A DNA stretch of 64,000 nt from Nomia melanderi (lineage: Eukaryota > Arthropoda > Insecta > Hymenoptera > Halictidae), in the NCBI RefSeq assembly GCF_051020985.1, contig NC_135001.1:12641896-12705895 (forward strand). The letters run 5' to 3'. Made by a program: the position numbers and the translations under genes. Shown piece after piece: positions 24,439 through 35,519 of this stretch; within the stretch, counting starts at the first letter, position 1, and each line of letters begins with the position of its first letter. A model generated the notes under the pieces. The model made no database searches and was not told where the DNA came from. It worked only from the letters and a program-made list of their open reading frames with translations.

Positions 24439-24531
24439 CACTTTGTCGTCCGCATAAATGACCGAGGACCGGGGCGCTCCCGTAGCCGACACAGAGAACA
24501 GCACCACCAGCACCATCTGAGGAAGCATCAT
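24439..24531 (-). CDS. First coding exon of an unidentified secreted or membrane protein
   Basis: On the minus strand the frame begins Met-Met-Leu-Pro-Gln-Met and runs 31 codons into a strong donor, AAAGTG|GTGAGTCG (GT at 24438-24437). Residues 4-19 form a typical signal peptide hydrophobic core (VLVVLFSV, then SATGAP), with likely cleavage near Ala16-Thr17-Gly18-Ala19. The mature start is about PRSSVIYADDKV. The open frame extends upstream to 24636, but I prefer the Met-Met start because it places the hydrophobic segment at the N-terminus and AAGATGATG is an acceptable context. The next exon must lie at lower coordinates and I could not recognise it, so the family is unknown. The GC-rich DNA upstream fits a promoter region. 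Confidence 0.6.
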
Positions 24532-25830
24532 CTTGCGCCACCACCGATAATCCCCTTTCGTCAGACAAAACCTTACGAAAAATCCACTAAGATGACTTTC
24601 ACTAGGCACGAGACCAAATCCGAGGATGAGCACCACTACTATTCACTAAGCAAACTGTCACCGGATCGGACCACGTGCGAACCAACGGGTGTCACGAAAA
24701 GAAAAAACACGATCCTCGGTTGATCACACTCGGAAACCGGCGTTCACAGCGTCAAAAAACCGCACACACGCTTTTACAACTATAAATTTGCGACGTCAAA
24801 GAACGAGGGCAAAAATATATATATATTATTTATATATATATGAATGCACATGCAATGAGGCACACTATTCCTTGTTTCTTGTTTACGAGGCAGGCGGCGC
24901 GAGGTGTCGCTCGGCGAGGAACTCTGCTGTCACACTGACAGCGATTCTGTTTACTGTATCAAAAGGGAATATATACGCGTATAAAAAAGACGGCACGATA
25001 TAACGGTTACATAGCAGCATCAAATGGCAGTGACGTGTAGAAATGAATTACAGGCAACGTTGGTGGTCCGGAGACAACTTTCTTAGGACGTTCTCGCTAG
25101 TAGAGTACTAACGTTACAGCTTCGTGCAAGCTTTCCTTCCTATTCCCGCCTAGAAGCTCCCCCTCCAACCTCTCGGTGGCTGAGAATGATGCGTTCCGGT
25201 TCTTCTTCCGTTCTCGTTTCCTTCCCGCAAACCTGCCGATTCCTGTCAACTCGCCGCTCTTTCGTCGCCGAACACGATGACGACGGTGGGCTACCGGTTC
25301 GTATTTTCCTCCGTGTTCGGACTTCCCAGCGGCTGCCACGTCCATCCGCCGACCTGCGGTACAGTCGGTTACGGTTCCGTGTTATGACAAGTTCATTCCA
25401 ATCGAACGAATGTTCTTACACTGTGCGGTGAGCGAGAGGAGGCCAACGGAAGGAAGCAGGGCCAAGAGAGGCCTTTCCCTATGAGTGTCGCGCCGAAACC
25501 GAATGAGCCTTGCCCGTTACTTATCTCACACATTTTCGGCTGTAACGTGCGATTGCTCGAAATGATCACGCACACACTATGTTCGTCTGGTCACGCGACG
25601 CACACAATGAAAGACCCCTCTTGCCTGTGTCACCTTCCGATGGACTTCTTTCGTTCTCTGAAAATACTCGGCGTTGTTCACGAGAAGAGTTGTTCAACTT
25701 TTCTCATCTCATTTTCGATACTGATTTGCTATTCGTCGATACGGTTACACATAACCAATCAAAACCATAATATCTAAGGCTCTTCTCGTGAACAACTAGT
25801 AGCACAGTGCAGTTCTCGCGTCTTGAGCGA
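24532..25830 (-). promoter_or_regulatory. Probable 5' UTR and promoter region of the minus-strand secreted-protein gene
   Basis: The DNA upstream of the Met-Met exon becomes GC-richer with many CpGs (notably 25130-25520). A minus-strand ATTTATAG word near 24783-24790 could serve as a weak TATA box for a start around 24755, but no strong core promoter is evident. Competing open frames on both strands (25097-25777) show no homology. A (TA)n run lies at 24818-24841. Confidence 0.35.
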
Positions 25831-25832
25831 GG

Positions 25833-26139
25833 TACAGTTGGCCCACCACGTCCACGCCGAGCTCCGACAAATTAAAAGATCACAGGGGCAAAGGGACTCT
25901 TCCACTCAGAATACTCGCGTCAATAGCGACAGAACAATAGTTAATGCTGTTGGCCGAGTCGTGTAGCGAAGAAAGCAGACGGAGCAAAATGCGACGGAGT
26001 AAGGTGTAACGAACATGACACGAAGGTTCGGTTACTATGTTTCCTAGAAGGACCAAGGTGGAGCGCGCGGCTGCTTCCCCTAGACTCTGTGCACTTTTAA
26101 TTTATTGGAGCACCGCGTGGATGTCATGGGCCAACTGTA
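25833..26139. mobile_element. Tc1/mariner-type MITE with near-perfect inverted ends
   Basis: TACAGTTGGCCCA at the left (25833) and TGGGCCAACTGTA at the right (ending 26139) are perfect inverted repeats flanked by TA. The similarity continues inward, imperfectly (CACGTCCACGC against CATCCACGCG), to about 28 bp. About 303 bp, with a GC-richer body and no transposase. It lies in the upstream region of the minus-strand gene. Confidence 0.75.
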
Positions 26140-26975
26140 CACCATCGATTCTTTACATGCAATGTATCTATCGTGTGACAACGTAATTGAATGTATTCAG
26201 AACTAAGAATTAAATATGGTATAGGTTTCAGTTTGAATCCAACCGAGCAGCTTCTTTTGAAGGAAGTAGCGATGTCATAGAAAGAAACACACGTCACGTA
26301 AAATTTTATCCAACCGTTTCCGGAACTGAGGAATGATATGTCACATTTCAGAGGAAAAATATAGTGGAAACATAAAATTCATTCTATGCCACTAATGTTA
26401 CATTTAAAACGAACATTAGAGATTTATCGTAGTGAAAGTTCAATGAGAATTTTAAAATTTGAATATGTTATTCGACGAAAATATTTTGTATATTGCGCAA
26501 GATGTAATAAAGAATCGTTAAAATTGCGAAAGAAATTTGTGTCAGCCTAATAATCATTAATGCAAAGAAAAATATTTCTTAAGAATTCTCAGTGGTATCG
26601 TTGTACTGCGATAATTGAAGTTATAGATATAATTATATCTATAAGACAGAAACAATTTTTCTGAAAACTGAACCACAGAATTCGTATTGTTTCAATGGAG
26701 TACCTACACATTTGGTAGAGAATTGTTAGAAGTTTATTCATTTTTGAACCGCATACTAACAATGCAAATACAAGATTCATCTATTTCTTCGATGCGTCAT
26801 ATCGTTTGCGGTCATGACCAATGCACATTTTTTACTCAATTCCCACATCCTGTTTGAGGTAGAATTCTACAATAAAGTATCCAGTGAGTTATCTCAGCGT
26901 TTAGCGCATACTATATGCTAAAGACTGATTCAGTTTTCTGCACGTGTCAGATAAGCTTCTTCAACAAAATCTGCG
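26140..26975. other. AT-rich non-coding stretch
   Basis: Nothing supportable was seen. Confidence 0.35.
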
Positions 26976-26978
26976 TCT

Positions 26979-27108
26979 TTAACACTAGGTTTACGGGCGT
27001 TTATTGTTCGGTTTATTCTATTGTTTCTAGATAATCTGATGTTCAATCGTTTAGATCTTGGAAATTGGGGATTTAAAAAATAGTCGCGTTCCGTAAGGCT
27101 AGTGTTAA
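26979..27108. mobile_element. TTAA MITE family A (short copy, 130 bp)
   Basis: TTAACACTAGGTTTACGG on the left pairs with CCGTAAGGCTAGTGTTAA on the right. Inner text TTTATTCTATTGTTTCTAGA and GTTTAGATCTTGGAAATT is shared with the copy at 31392-31615. Confidence 0.85.
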
Positions 27109-27214
27109 TGTACTGAATTATAGTATCAACGAAATATCACCTTCTTTTTGCTGATCCATTTGTTTCTAGCATTAATAATTTATTACTTGTTGCTGGCTCT
27201 ATTCATAGGTACGC

Positions 27215-27471
27215 ACAGCTAATGCAAATATTTTATATTATATATAAAATATATTTCACGTATCGATGCATTATAAAAAGTTTAATATTAAATAACAAAC
27301 TTTACAATTTTCCTGTGTTAAATCAATTGTCAATTGAGAGGCACTGCTGGAGTGCAGAAAGTAAAGACCAAGAGTTAAGCAAAAAAATGAAGCATGAGTC
27401 CTAAAAACTTGATGTGGAAATTATGATATGAGGACAAAATGGTGGTCTTAATTTTTTCACCAGGGACTGTA
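27215..27471. mobile_element. Family B MITE adjoining the right end of a mariner-type MITE
   Basis: 27215-27378 parallels family B and ends CTGGAGTGCAGAAAG...GAGTTAA. It is followed by text parallel to 54758-54872, ending TTTTTTCACCAGGGACTGTA at 27471. This is the right inverted end of the mariner-type element seen complete at 54370-54872. The left end is not recognisable here. Confidence 0.6.
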
Positions 27472-27479
27472 CAGTCTAG

Positions 27480-27890
27480 TCATGTACTCCATGAATAGCC
27501 CAAAAGTCAACAGTTAATTCAAGTTCACATCGCTTGAACTCTCGATCCTCGTGGAAACGAAGCGACAGGCGTGAAGATTCTGTAATCGATAAACCGGAAA
27601 AACGATACAACCCCAGCCAATGAACCGGAGCGAAAGCTCTCCAAGAAAATAGTGAAAAAATCCGATCCAAAGCTGACTGGTCGCGCGATCAATGAAATGC
27701 AAATGAAGGTGACGAAACGAATAACCGAGCAGCGTCAAAGAAGAACGGAAGCGCGAGCTAGTAGACTCCAGATACCGGAAGATAATCAAACTCGAGTAAA
27801 GGAATGAAAATCGTTATCTCCAGGAACGTGCCAACTCGGACTGACCTCGTTCCTTGTGTCGATAACCGGAATTCTTTTCTCTCTAATGTG
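27480..27890. other. GC-richer island
   Basis: Elevated GC with two overlapping minus-strand open frames (27476-27789). No domain, no splice context and no call. Confidence 0.3.
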
Positions 27891-27899
27891 GTACATCGC

Positions 27900-28595
27900 C
27901 GATGGCACAAAACCACCGTTCTACAATACAATTCTGTGCAATAAAATTCTGATCTTGCGAACTATAAATAGTCCGACGAACTGTTTACATTCTAATCGAA
28001 TAAATTTCATGAAATCGGGTATCACTGCGTTTGAAAAAAATACTTAGTGTCAACTTCACTTTAAATAAAAATAAATTTTATGATACTAAATATGATAAAT
28101 ATTGAGATTATTAAAATTAATCCAATATCACCAACTCGAATAAGTGATTAATATTGAGCGATCATATTAACCCCTTCTCCTGTGGTATCGAATCAGATTC
28201 GTGATGAAAATTTTCATCCGAATTCGGTAAGTCTGAACGTTATTTATTTATTTTTCATAGAAATGAAATATTACTTGTCTATTATCAATTTCTAACTTTT
28301 AGAGTAAACGCAGGCAGAGAATAAGTATGGAATTCGTTTCTTTTTCTACTAAATTATTAACGATAAAGTAAGCAGTATAACTTTACTTTCGTTGATTCAA
28401 GTTGCTGTATTCCCAAAATTAATAAAATTGAAAAATTTTCAAAAATTCTTTTTCCTTTTTCGCATTTTTTCTTTATGGTATAATGTCTCAAAATTGGAAG
28501 TCCAAGTGGGGCTTAGGAATCGTATTAATTTAGAATCAATTTGACTGTGTGAAATTTGCATTACTATTTCAGCAGTGACAATAAATTAATTTTTA
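27900..28595. other. AT-rich non-coding stretch
   Basis: Nothing supportable was seen. A TTAACCCCTTCTCC word at 28169 could be a decayed TTAA-element end. Confidence 0.35.
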
Positions 28596-28599
28596 TTTA

Positions 28600-28791
28600 T
28601 TAACCCTCTATGGGCCAAATTTTGTTTCGTGACTATAAGAAAATTTATGGAGTATGAAATTAATAAATATCAACATATGAATACAAATTAACAATGTATT
28701 CAGTAGTTTCAATAATTTTATTGAACTTTATTATTGAATTTTTATTGAATTTTATTAAACTTCAAAGTCACACGAGCCTATAGAAGGTTAA
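28600..28791. mobile_element. TTAA MITE family G
   Basis: The left end is TTAACCCTCTATGGGC. The right end is GCCTATAGAAGGTTAA, whose reverse complement is TTAACCTTCTATAGGC. 192 bp, AT-rich and non-coding. The CCCT start resembles classical piggyBac termini. Confidence 0.75.
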
Positions 28792-28794
28792 GTA

Positions 28795-29545
28795 TTACTC
28801 AGCATATAAACAACAAAGTGAAGAATTTTACGACAAAATTCAGTTCATCGAATCATGAATATAACACCGAACGCTTTATATTTTTGTTTCGGCTAATCTG
28901 ATTTCTCCGAATCGTCTACTCGGCCATTCTAACGAAAACGTGTTCTATGTGTGGGCGTCGGACAACCAAGAATCACAATCTTTCAAATATAACAAATGAT
29001 TTTTATGACTCACATTGAATAGCTTTAAATAAAAATTAAATTAATTACTAAATAAAAATAGTATAGAATAATCAGCAATATAAATTAAAAAATGTATATA
29101 TACAAAGGAAGTATTTAATTAGCATAACTAACATACACGCGAATCAAATTTAATTGATTTCGCGGAAAAATATATAAGTAATATTAATACAATTTTTATA
29201 TGAAAAAATTGTAACAACATTTTTTTCGGTTTTGTTCAGATATTCATTATAGTATTCAATAAGACTATTTTTAAAATTACGTGGGGTATATGATGCTTTC
29301 AAAATATCAATAATTGCGAAATAAGAAAACTAAATTAGTCGTTTCGATTGGTACGATTGTTCTAGTGTTGACACTGCGAATCCTCGCCAATTATTTATAA
29401 TACTTATATTATTAACATATTTTTCTATTTATCTAAACATTCATTTAAAATTATCTATTTCTCTAAATATTCATCTAAAACTATTATAATATTAAAATTA
29501 AATTATAAGACAGTTCGTAACTGACAATCATCGAGTCGAGTCAAT
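28795..29545. other. AT-rich non-coding stretch with a decayed C-like end
   Basis: 29297-29371 parallels 33890-33964 (AATATCAATAATYGCGAAAT and a TCTAGTGTTRA end), so a family C-type element ends near 29371. Its left end is not visible. Confidence 0.45.
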
Positions 29546-29548
29546 ACT

Positions 29549-30010
29549 GTGTTAACAAACGTTATCCGGTCAGTAATATCGAAACCATATCCCGTCACTT
29601 ACTTTTCAAATCGGCGGTCGGTAGGACAGTTGTGTAGTCACGGAAAAACCCTTGCACATTTCTGGTCCGACGAAACGTGTTCGCGACAGCGCAGCACCGT
29701 GTTCAACCATGTTCACCGGTCCCGTGATCCCGCGAGATGATCCAAAGACGATCGATGGACCCCGAGCACGGGACGGATCACGGTGCACCGCCGCTGGTCC
29801 TCGTCCTTACTCGCCCCTTCCTCTATTTCCGCTTTCCTTCGCCCCTTCGTTTCTCGCTTGACCCCTTGGAATCAATTTCGGTTGGACTACGAGTGTTTCT
29901 AGCTTTTTGCCGTTCCCTCTTGGCCAGTCTAGTTTAAATTTCTTTCGGAGCGGCCAATGTGCTGGCGATTTCGTGGAAGTTCCTCGCAACGTTTCCTGCA
30001 AAATGAAGGA
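29549..30010. other. GC-richer island
   Basis: High local GC with overlapping frames on both strands, none recognised. A promoter or conserved element is possible but unsupported. Confidence 0.3.
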
Positions 30011-30095
30011 GACTATGCTGCAAGAACGGATGAGAAATGTATGATCGCGTCATCGGTCAATGACACGTTCCTTGACACTGTAAGTTCCTTCCCGT

Positions 30096-30115
30096 TAACA
30101 CGTTGACTACCGTAT
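30096..30115. repeat. Solo end of TTAA MITE family E
   Basis: GTTAACACGTTGACTACCGTA closely matches the family E termini at 24354 and 31209. No partner end lies nearby. Confidence 0.5.
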
Positions 30116-30158
30116 CAGTCGAATTTCAGTGACATCATATTTTACAAGAACTGGGAAA

Positions 30159-30371
30159 TTAACGCTGAAACTACTAGACCTATTCCTGATTTCTTCTTTT
30201 ACAATCGTTGAGAAGATACAAGCGTTTCTCCGAGAAATGGCTAAATTACCTGATTTGGTAGTGTACGAAGTACAATATAAGCTAATGAAGATCTCAGTAA
30301 ATTATACTCTTATAATATCTCTCGAAGAATAAAAGGAAGTCAATTTGACTGCTCGGTAGTTCTAGTGTTAA
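30159..30371. mobile_element. TTAA MITE family C
   Basis: The left end is TTAACGCTGAAACTACTAGA. The right end is CTCGGTAGTTCTAGTGTTAA, whose reverse complement is TTAACACTAGAACTACCGAG. 213 bp. The right portion is shared with the solo end at 10953-11015. An internal frame is not conserved and is not a gene. Confidence 0.7.
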
Positions 30372-30374
30372 TCT

Positions 30375-31205
30375 CCTGCGATGGAAAATTAATTAAGGCT
30401 TGACAAAGATTTGCGCGAAGAATTTTGCTTTTATGTTGACTTAATAATTGATCATTATTCTTACTTGAAGTCCGAAATTAATTTTCACTTTAATTTTATA
30501 TTTTGTAGAACCAGAAGTTGAAAAACACAAAGCACGTTTGTTTGTGGATTGATAAAAATTAATTACTTGGTGCGTTTTATTTAAAAAAAGGGGAGGTGTA
30601 GAAATGCTGACGCACATATGATCCTGTAAAAATTTCACGAAACTCGTATACTAACATAAAACACAAATCATTTCCGCAACCCGGGGTTTTGCAAATTTTA
30701 TTATATCAACATAAAATATTACTGTCCTCGTTCATTAATCGTGAATCCTGGTTTCATACTTTTTAACCAGTGGCGCATGTCACCGTATGCATTAGAGAAA
30801 TATTAATGTAAAATATCGGTTTCCTGTACAATGTATTGTTCGATACAGAAACACATGAAATGCTATTTATTTATTCGTTATATCAGTTTTCAGGTGCCAT
30901 ATTCTGCATATAAAAGATACATACATATCTTCTCGCTATAAATACTCTAAACTTAACAAAGGAACAATGTCAAATGAAATAAATTACAATTTACAAGGTC
31001 GCAATGTACAAACAGAATTTTTGTCAAAATTAGTCACATGTTATAATTTAATAGTAAAGGGTTGATCAAGTGAGAGAAACATTCAGAATTAGCTACTACA
31101 AACGCATCCTCAATAATCGATTTCAAGCAATTATAAAATAAATTATAAACTTCGAAAGGTATCGTCGCTACTTGTTCATTAATTCTCATGTTGGTGTTAT
31201 GCTGT
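30375..31205. other. AT-rich non-coding stretch
   Basis: Nothing supportable was seen. Confidence 0.35.
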
Positions 31206-31208
31206 TTA

Positions 31209-31395
31209 TCAACACATTGACTGCCGTAATCACATGTGATGCACACTTAAAAAATCTATATATATAGTTGCATGAAATAGATACAAAATCGTAATAGATG
31301 ATTATTTTATGTTACTTCCAGCAAATTGCAAACAAAAAGAGGAGGTGGCAGGAGGATCAACTTTTTTTTTAACATTACGACGTTCAACGCGTTAA
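31209..31395. mobile_element. TTAA MITE family E, second copy
   Basis: The left end is TCAACACATTGACTGCCGTA. The right end is TTACGACGTTCAACGCGTTAA, whose reverse complement begins TTAACGCGTTGAACG. Its right TTAA (31392-31395) is also the left TTAA of the family A element that follows. Confidence 0.7.
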
Positions 31396-31615
31396 CATTA
31401 GATTTACGTACATTTATTCTACAGTTTATTCTATTATTCCTAAACGGATTAATATTCGTTCGTTTAGATCTTAGGAAATTAGATATTTAAAAATGTATCG
31501 TTAGGAAGCATATTCTCGTAATTGTATCAATGAGAATCGACCCAAACATTTACCAAATACAGTTTATAGTATTCAATGTGAGTGAAATTGGCTCGTTCTG
31601 TAAATCTAATGTTAA
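31392..31615. mobile_element. TTAA MITE family A, sharing its left TTAA with family E
   Basis: TTAACATTAGATTTACGTA on the left and CTGTAAATCTAATGTTAA on the right are inverted ends. 224 bp. The inner GTTTAGATCTTAGGAAATTA matches the 26979 copy. It abuts the preceding element with no spacer. Confidence 0.8.
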
Positions 31616-31639
31616 TTCTGTCACGTCTCAAGTGTTTAT

Positions 31640-32010
31640 AAGTGTAACGTTACATTTTCGGAGAAGCCGACAAAATGGCCGCCGCTGAGCGGAAGAACAT
31701 TCTCTCTGCACACTTCTTTTGATAATCACGAAGCGTTTTGGTATGAAATGTTTATAATACGATTAATAACGGCGGGGCCTCCTCCGCGAGAGATGATTCC
31801 TACGCGAAATTGTCGTTCCGTATCAAAAGATTCTTTGTCTCTCGCGGACGCATTTCAGCTCGGCGCTCGATAGGAGGTAACGATTACAACCGCAGGAAGC
31901 TGCAATAAAAATTCGCAGCGTACCGAGATGAATGAATCACATGCGCTCACGATTCGCTGTGTAGAGTCGACACGCGCGGACTAATTGGTTCTCACCTCGA
32001 TCAATCAATC
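31640..32010. other. GC-richer island with a YY1/Pho-like word
   Basis: Contains ACAAAATGGCCGCCGCTG at about 31671, a YY1/Pleiohomeotic-type GCCAT core in a CpG-containing context. No gene recognised. Confidence 0.3.
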
Positions 32011-32129
32011 GCGTCCATATTTTTATATCTTACATGTTTATTTATATTTGCCCCTCTTCCATATTTCAAATAAAATTTTACTCAACTCGCAATCGAAAAT
32101 GTCACATAAAATGTCCATATTTAAGACCA

Positions 32130-32285
32130 TGCTTTCTAAAAATTCATATTGAAACAAATTTGTTCTGAATTCTAAGTTTCCAAACATTGAATTTCTAAAT
32201 TCTAAATTTTTCAATGTCTAAATTTCCTAAATTAAAAATTTTAAATGTCTAAATTCTACTTTTGCTAAATATCTTAACAAAACTC
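32130..32285. repeat. Degenerate TCTAAATT simple repeat
   Basis: Loose reiterations of TTTCTAAATT/TGTCTAAATT, similar in style to the pyrimidine-biased array at 48165-48450. No exact period. Confidence 0.5.
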
Positions 32286-32829
32286 TGCAAAAGAAGATGC
32301 ATGCTCCCATTGCGTAACTGTCAGTCACCACTTTCTCATCATTGATCTTTAAGTATGGAAGTCTGAAAATTACCGATTAATGTTACATATTCTCGTTTGT
32401 AGTTACTAATAAAAACATTTCTTGCGTTCATTCGTTTTTACCTATTTAAATATCTCTACATAGCAATAATATCAATTGTATAACGAAAATTTCACTGGTT
32501 TTAAAATTCACGACATTTTATATAAATGTTAACGTCGCCAGATTGTTACGATCAGCTAGCTCCAAAATATTGTGTCAACGAACGCATTCGAATACACTAT
32601 CAAATCTGTTTACTTGAAAAAATGCTAACACGATAGGAGAGTTCATATCGATATTAACCCTTTGCAAACAACAATTTTTTAAGCTTTTGAAAACCTTTTT
32701 CACAAGAAAACTGAGTTATGCATCGAAGTCTTAAATACTAGAAAACGGAGAAATCTGTGAATCTCTCGTTATTTGAGTAATTAAATTATTCACTTGCAGC
32801 TTTCGAATTTAGACATGAAAGCTCGAAGT

Positions 32830-33330
32830 CTCTATTATGGCGGCATTCGACCGCAAATGGTTAAAATTTAAAAAGAAGAAGAAAATGGTAAAAACGATTC
32901 GAATCAATTCGCGGAAACTATTCAGCGTTCATTTTAATATCCCGAGAACGTGGCGGACGGCTTTTGCTCGATTTTGGCCGACGAGTCTTGGCAGCAACGG
33001 ACACAAAATTCGTAGGAGGCTCGTCCGCAGACACCGCCGAACAATTTTTCTTTAGCTCTAGAAAGCTAAAATTAAACTCCGACAAGGCAACGTCTCTTTT
33101 TTGCCATAGAGAATAATATTCCGAGAATTCGTAGGAGCGACGCGCGCGAACATTTATTTCTGGTCGGATCTGTGGCCCGCTTTGAAATATCATTTAGCAT
33201 TAATTGAAAAGTTTGTTTACGGTCCGTTTAGCGCGAAAATGGGGGAGAGGGTTGCTGCCGCGATCACAATGAAATACCTCCGACCGTGAATGGAATTTAA
33301 AACGCTCCGAAACGTTCGTCGCACAGTCGA
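32830..33330. other. GC-richer island
   Basis: Elevated GC with overlapping frames on both strands and an ATTATGGCGGCATT word at about 32834 (YY1/Pho-like). No recognisable exon. Confidence 0.3.
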
Positions 33331-33753
33331 CAACGTGAACGATTCGCAACGAATAGACTGCGGAAGTTTATGCAAATCGACAAACAAGCTTTTGTAGGAT
33401 ACCGAAAGGAAGTGGCAGTTTTGTTGCCTTTGTAAATGGATTCTAGTAAACCGTAAATAAAGTTGCACAGTATTAAACTCGATTAATTCCTTCATTTTAT
33501 AATTGTTTGGAGACATGTCCGTGCTAGGAGTACATACACTTTAAACAGTCTAATAATGATTTAGCTGCGGATGTTCGTGCAACCTTCACATTTCGAAGAT
33601 TGATTTTTCAACATTTACGTGCGTCAAATGTGCAGAAATATTTCTACACGGTTCCAAAACAAATTCTTCGAGTGCTTAATGGAAAACAGTGAACCAACTA
33701 AAAGCATTTTGGAAAAATTCGTTCGAAAATTCGCACAATCCAAAAAAACAAAT

Positions 33754-33964
33754 CTACCACTAGAACTACTGATTTCATGTGATTGATACGTAATCCTTAT
33801 AAAAATCGGAACAATACATTTTTTAGATTCTTCAGATTCTTTACTATAGCGTTCAAATGAAACTATTTATTTTGCAAATATTTCATGCTTTAAAAATATC
33901 AATAATCGCGAAATAAGAAAACTAAAACCAGTCGTATTGACTGGTACCGTAGGTCTAGTGTTAA
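33754..33964. mobile_element. Family C-like TTAA MITE (decayed left TTAA)
   Basis: The left end CTACCACTAGAACTACTGAT pairs with the right end TACCGTAGGTCTAGTGTTAA. 211 bp. The 3' third matches the solo copy ending near 29371. Confidence 0.6.
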
Positions 33965-33978
33965 TATTAATATTAGAA

Positions 33979-34270
33979 TATTTCAAAAACAATTCCATTT
34001 AAAAACAGCTTGAATATTCTAAGGTTCGAACGTCCCAAGGAGATGAATTCACAAGAGAGTAATTCCGAGCAGTTTGCATAGTCAGGATTAATTTTCAACT
34101 AAAACTATTTAAAACCTTCAGAAATCATAAAAATCGGAAGTATTTCAAAATCAATTCTATTCGAAAGCAGCTTGAATTTCCCAAGATTCGAACATTCCAA
34201 ACAGATGAAGTCCACGAGAGAAGCGATTTCTAGCGGCTGGCATGGTCGGGGCTAATTTTTTAGTCGTCAG
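33979..34270. repeat. Diverged tandem duplication, 162-bp period
   Basis: TATTTCAAAAACAATTCCAT at 33979 and TATTTCAAAATCAATTCTAT at 34141 start two units. Both continue with an AGCTTGAAT block, ATTCGAAC/GTTCGAAC, a GATGAA-TTCAC block and a CATAGTCAGG/CATGGTCGGG block. The second unit is markedly GC-richer than the first. Confidence 0.75.
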
Positions 34271-35240
34271 GCCTGCTGTCACGGCGGAGTCGAAGCACGT
34301 GCGCCACAAAGGGTACAAAGTTCCGATGGAGTATGGCGCGATTATAGCGTGAACGGGGCTGCGCGCGCGCGCGCGCTCCCGCGCCATTCCCGACCACGTT
34401 TCAATCCCGTTAAAGGCAGAAACCTTTCGTAATTCGCGCGAGGTAATTTATCCCGGTAATAATTACTCGGTCGAGCCGAGCAGCCGCTTATACGGTTTCA
34501 GTGGTCACACAGGAACGAACAACACACTGCTGCGTCTCTCACACTCCGGCCTTTTGCTGAACAATCGAAAAATCATTGAACCATAATCCAATAACTTCGA
34601 AAATATCCTCTCACGTAACACAAAATCGTAACGAAACATCACTGGTTCGACATTCCACCGACGAATCGTTTGATAGATTCAAAAATTCAGAGGCAACAAC
34701 AATCGAAATTGCTTACTTGTCACGGTTGATAGATGCGTGTCGCTATCGTCACGAAGCGAAGAGAATCTTACCGGATTAATGCGACAGCTTCTGTTTCTTT
34801 TTGTTTATTAGGAAATTAGTGACGATTCAACGAGAGGTTCGATCGTGTGCGCGAGGGAACACGGAGGTGCCAATTATTGCGCTACAATGGAATTGTTCGT
34901 CGTGGAACTGGGAACGATGTATGTATATACGATGCACCGACAAAATGGCGACGCGAGGATACCCACACGCGTACGGTGCGCCGCGTGCCGCGCGACTGAC
35001 GCTACTTCCCTTCGAGGACCCACCATATACTCCCACCTCTCGAGTTTATGTTCACTCTCACCCTTTCTATACTGCTCACTCTCCCACTGTGTCTCTGTCA
35101 CTCGCCCTCTTTCTCTCTCTTTCTCTCTCTCTCTTTCTCTCTCTTGCCGCTGCTTTCTCCCCCCACCGACTCTCTTTTTCTCTTTCTCTAATGGAATACT
35201 GTAGTGGGAGCGTCCGTTCTACTATAGCGTCGTTTGTTGC
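34260..35240. other. GC-rich, promoter-like island with simple repeats
   Basis: Contains a (GC)n run at about 34361-34377, many CpGs, and a long CT-rich tract. A long plus frame crosses 34801-35502 but is low-complexity (Ser/Leu from CTCT) and has no homology. It could be a promoter or first-exon region of an unseen gene; no splice site is convincing enough to call. Confidence 0.35.
35099..35191. repeat. (TC)n / CTTT microsatellite tract
   Basis: Nearly pure pyrimidine TCTC/TTTC repeats, interrupted around 35145-35170. Confidence 0.9.
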
Positions 35241-35303
35241 TCTTTTAGCGTATGGGATCCCCTTGACTATATTTCACCGTGAGATACATATTCGATGGGA
35301 TGC

Positions 35304-35515
35304 TTGGCATCGTTATGGAGTACCCCCTTACCTTGATCGTTTCAAAAAATTGATTTTTTTTTTTTGGTTTTTGTTAATTTCTTTGATATTGTGGGATTAT
35401 ATATATTACTGGCATGGTTATGGAGTGATCACTTATCTTGGTGGTTTCGAAGAATTGGTCCTTTTCTGGTTTTTGTTTATTAATCCCTTTGGTATTGGGT
35501 AGTTGCATAGATTAT
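35304..35515. repeat. Tandem duplication, about 106-bp unit, two copies
   Basis: TTGGCATCGTTATGGAGT at 35304 and CTGGCATGGTTATGGAGT at 35410 start two units. Both continue with CTTACCTTG/CTTATCTTG, TTTCRAARAATTG, a T-rich run and GGTTTTTGTT. A weaker third relative may precede at about 35249. A chance frame spans both units as a repeated hydrophobic peptide. Confidence 0.75.
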
Positions 35516-35519
35516 TAAT

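Noticed and set aside
34016..34200. GTTCGAAC/ATTCGAAC words resembling a tRNA T-loop (B box)
   Set aside because: No matching A box, acceptor stem or cloverleaf pairing. They are part of the 162-bp duplication.
34801..35502. Longest open frame in the window (233 codons)
   Set aside because: It crosses a CT microsatellite and a tandem duplication. The peptide is low-complexity Ser/Leu then repeated hydrophobic text, with no homology or splice context.
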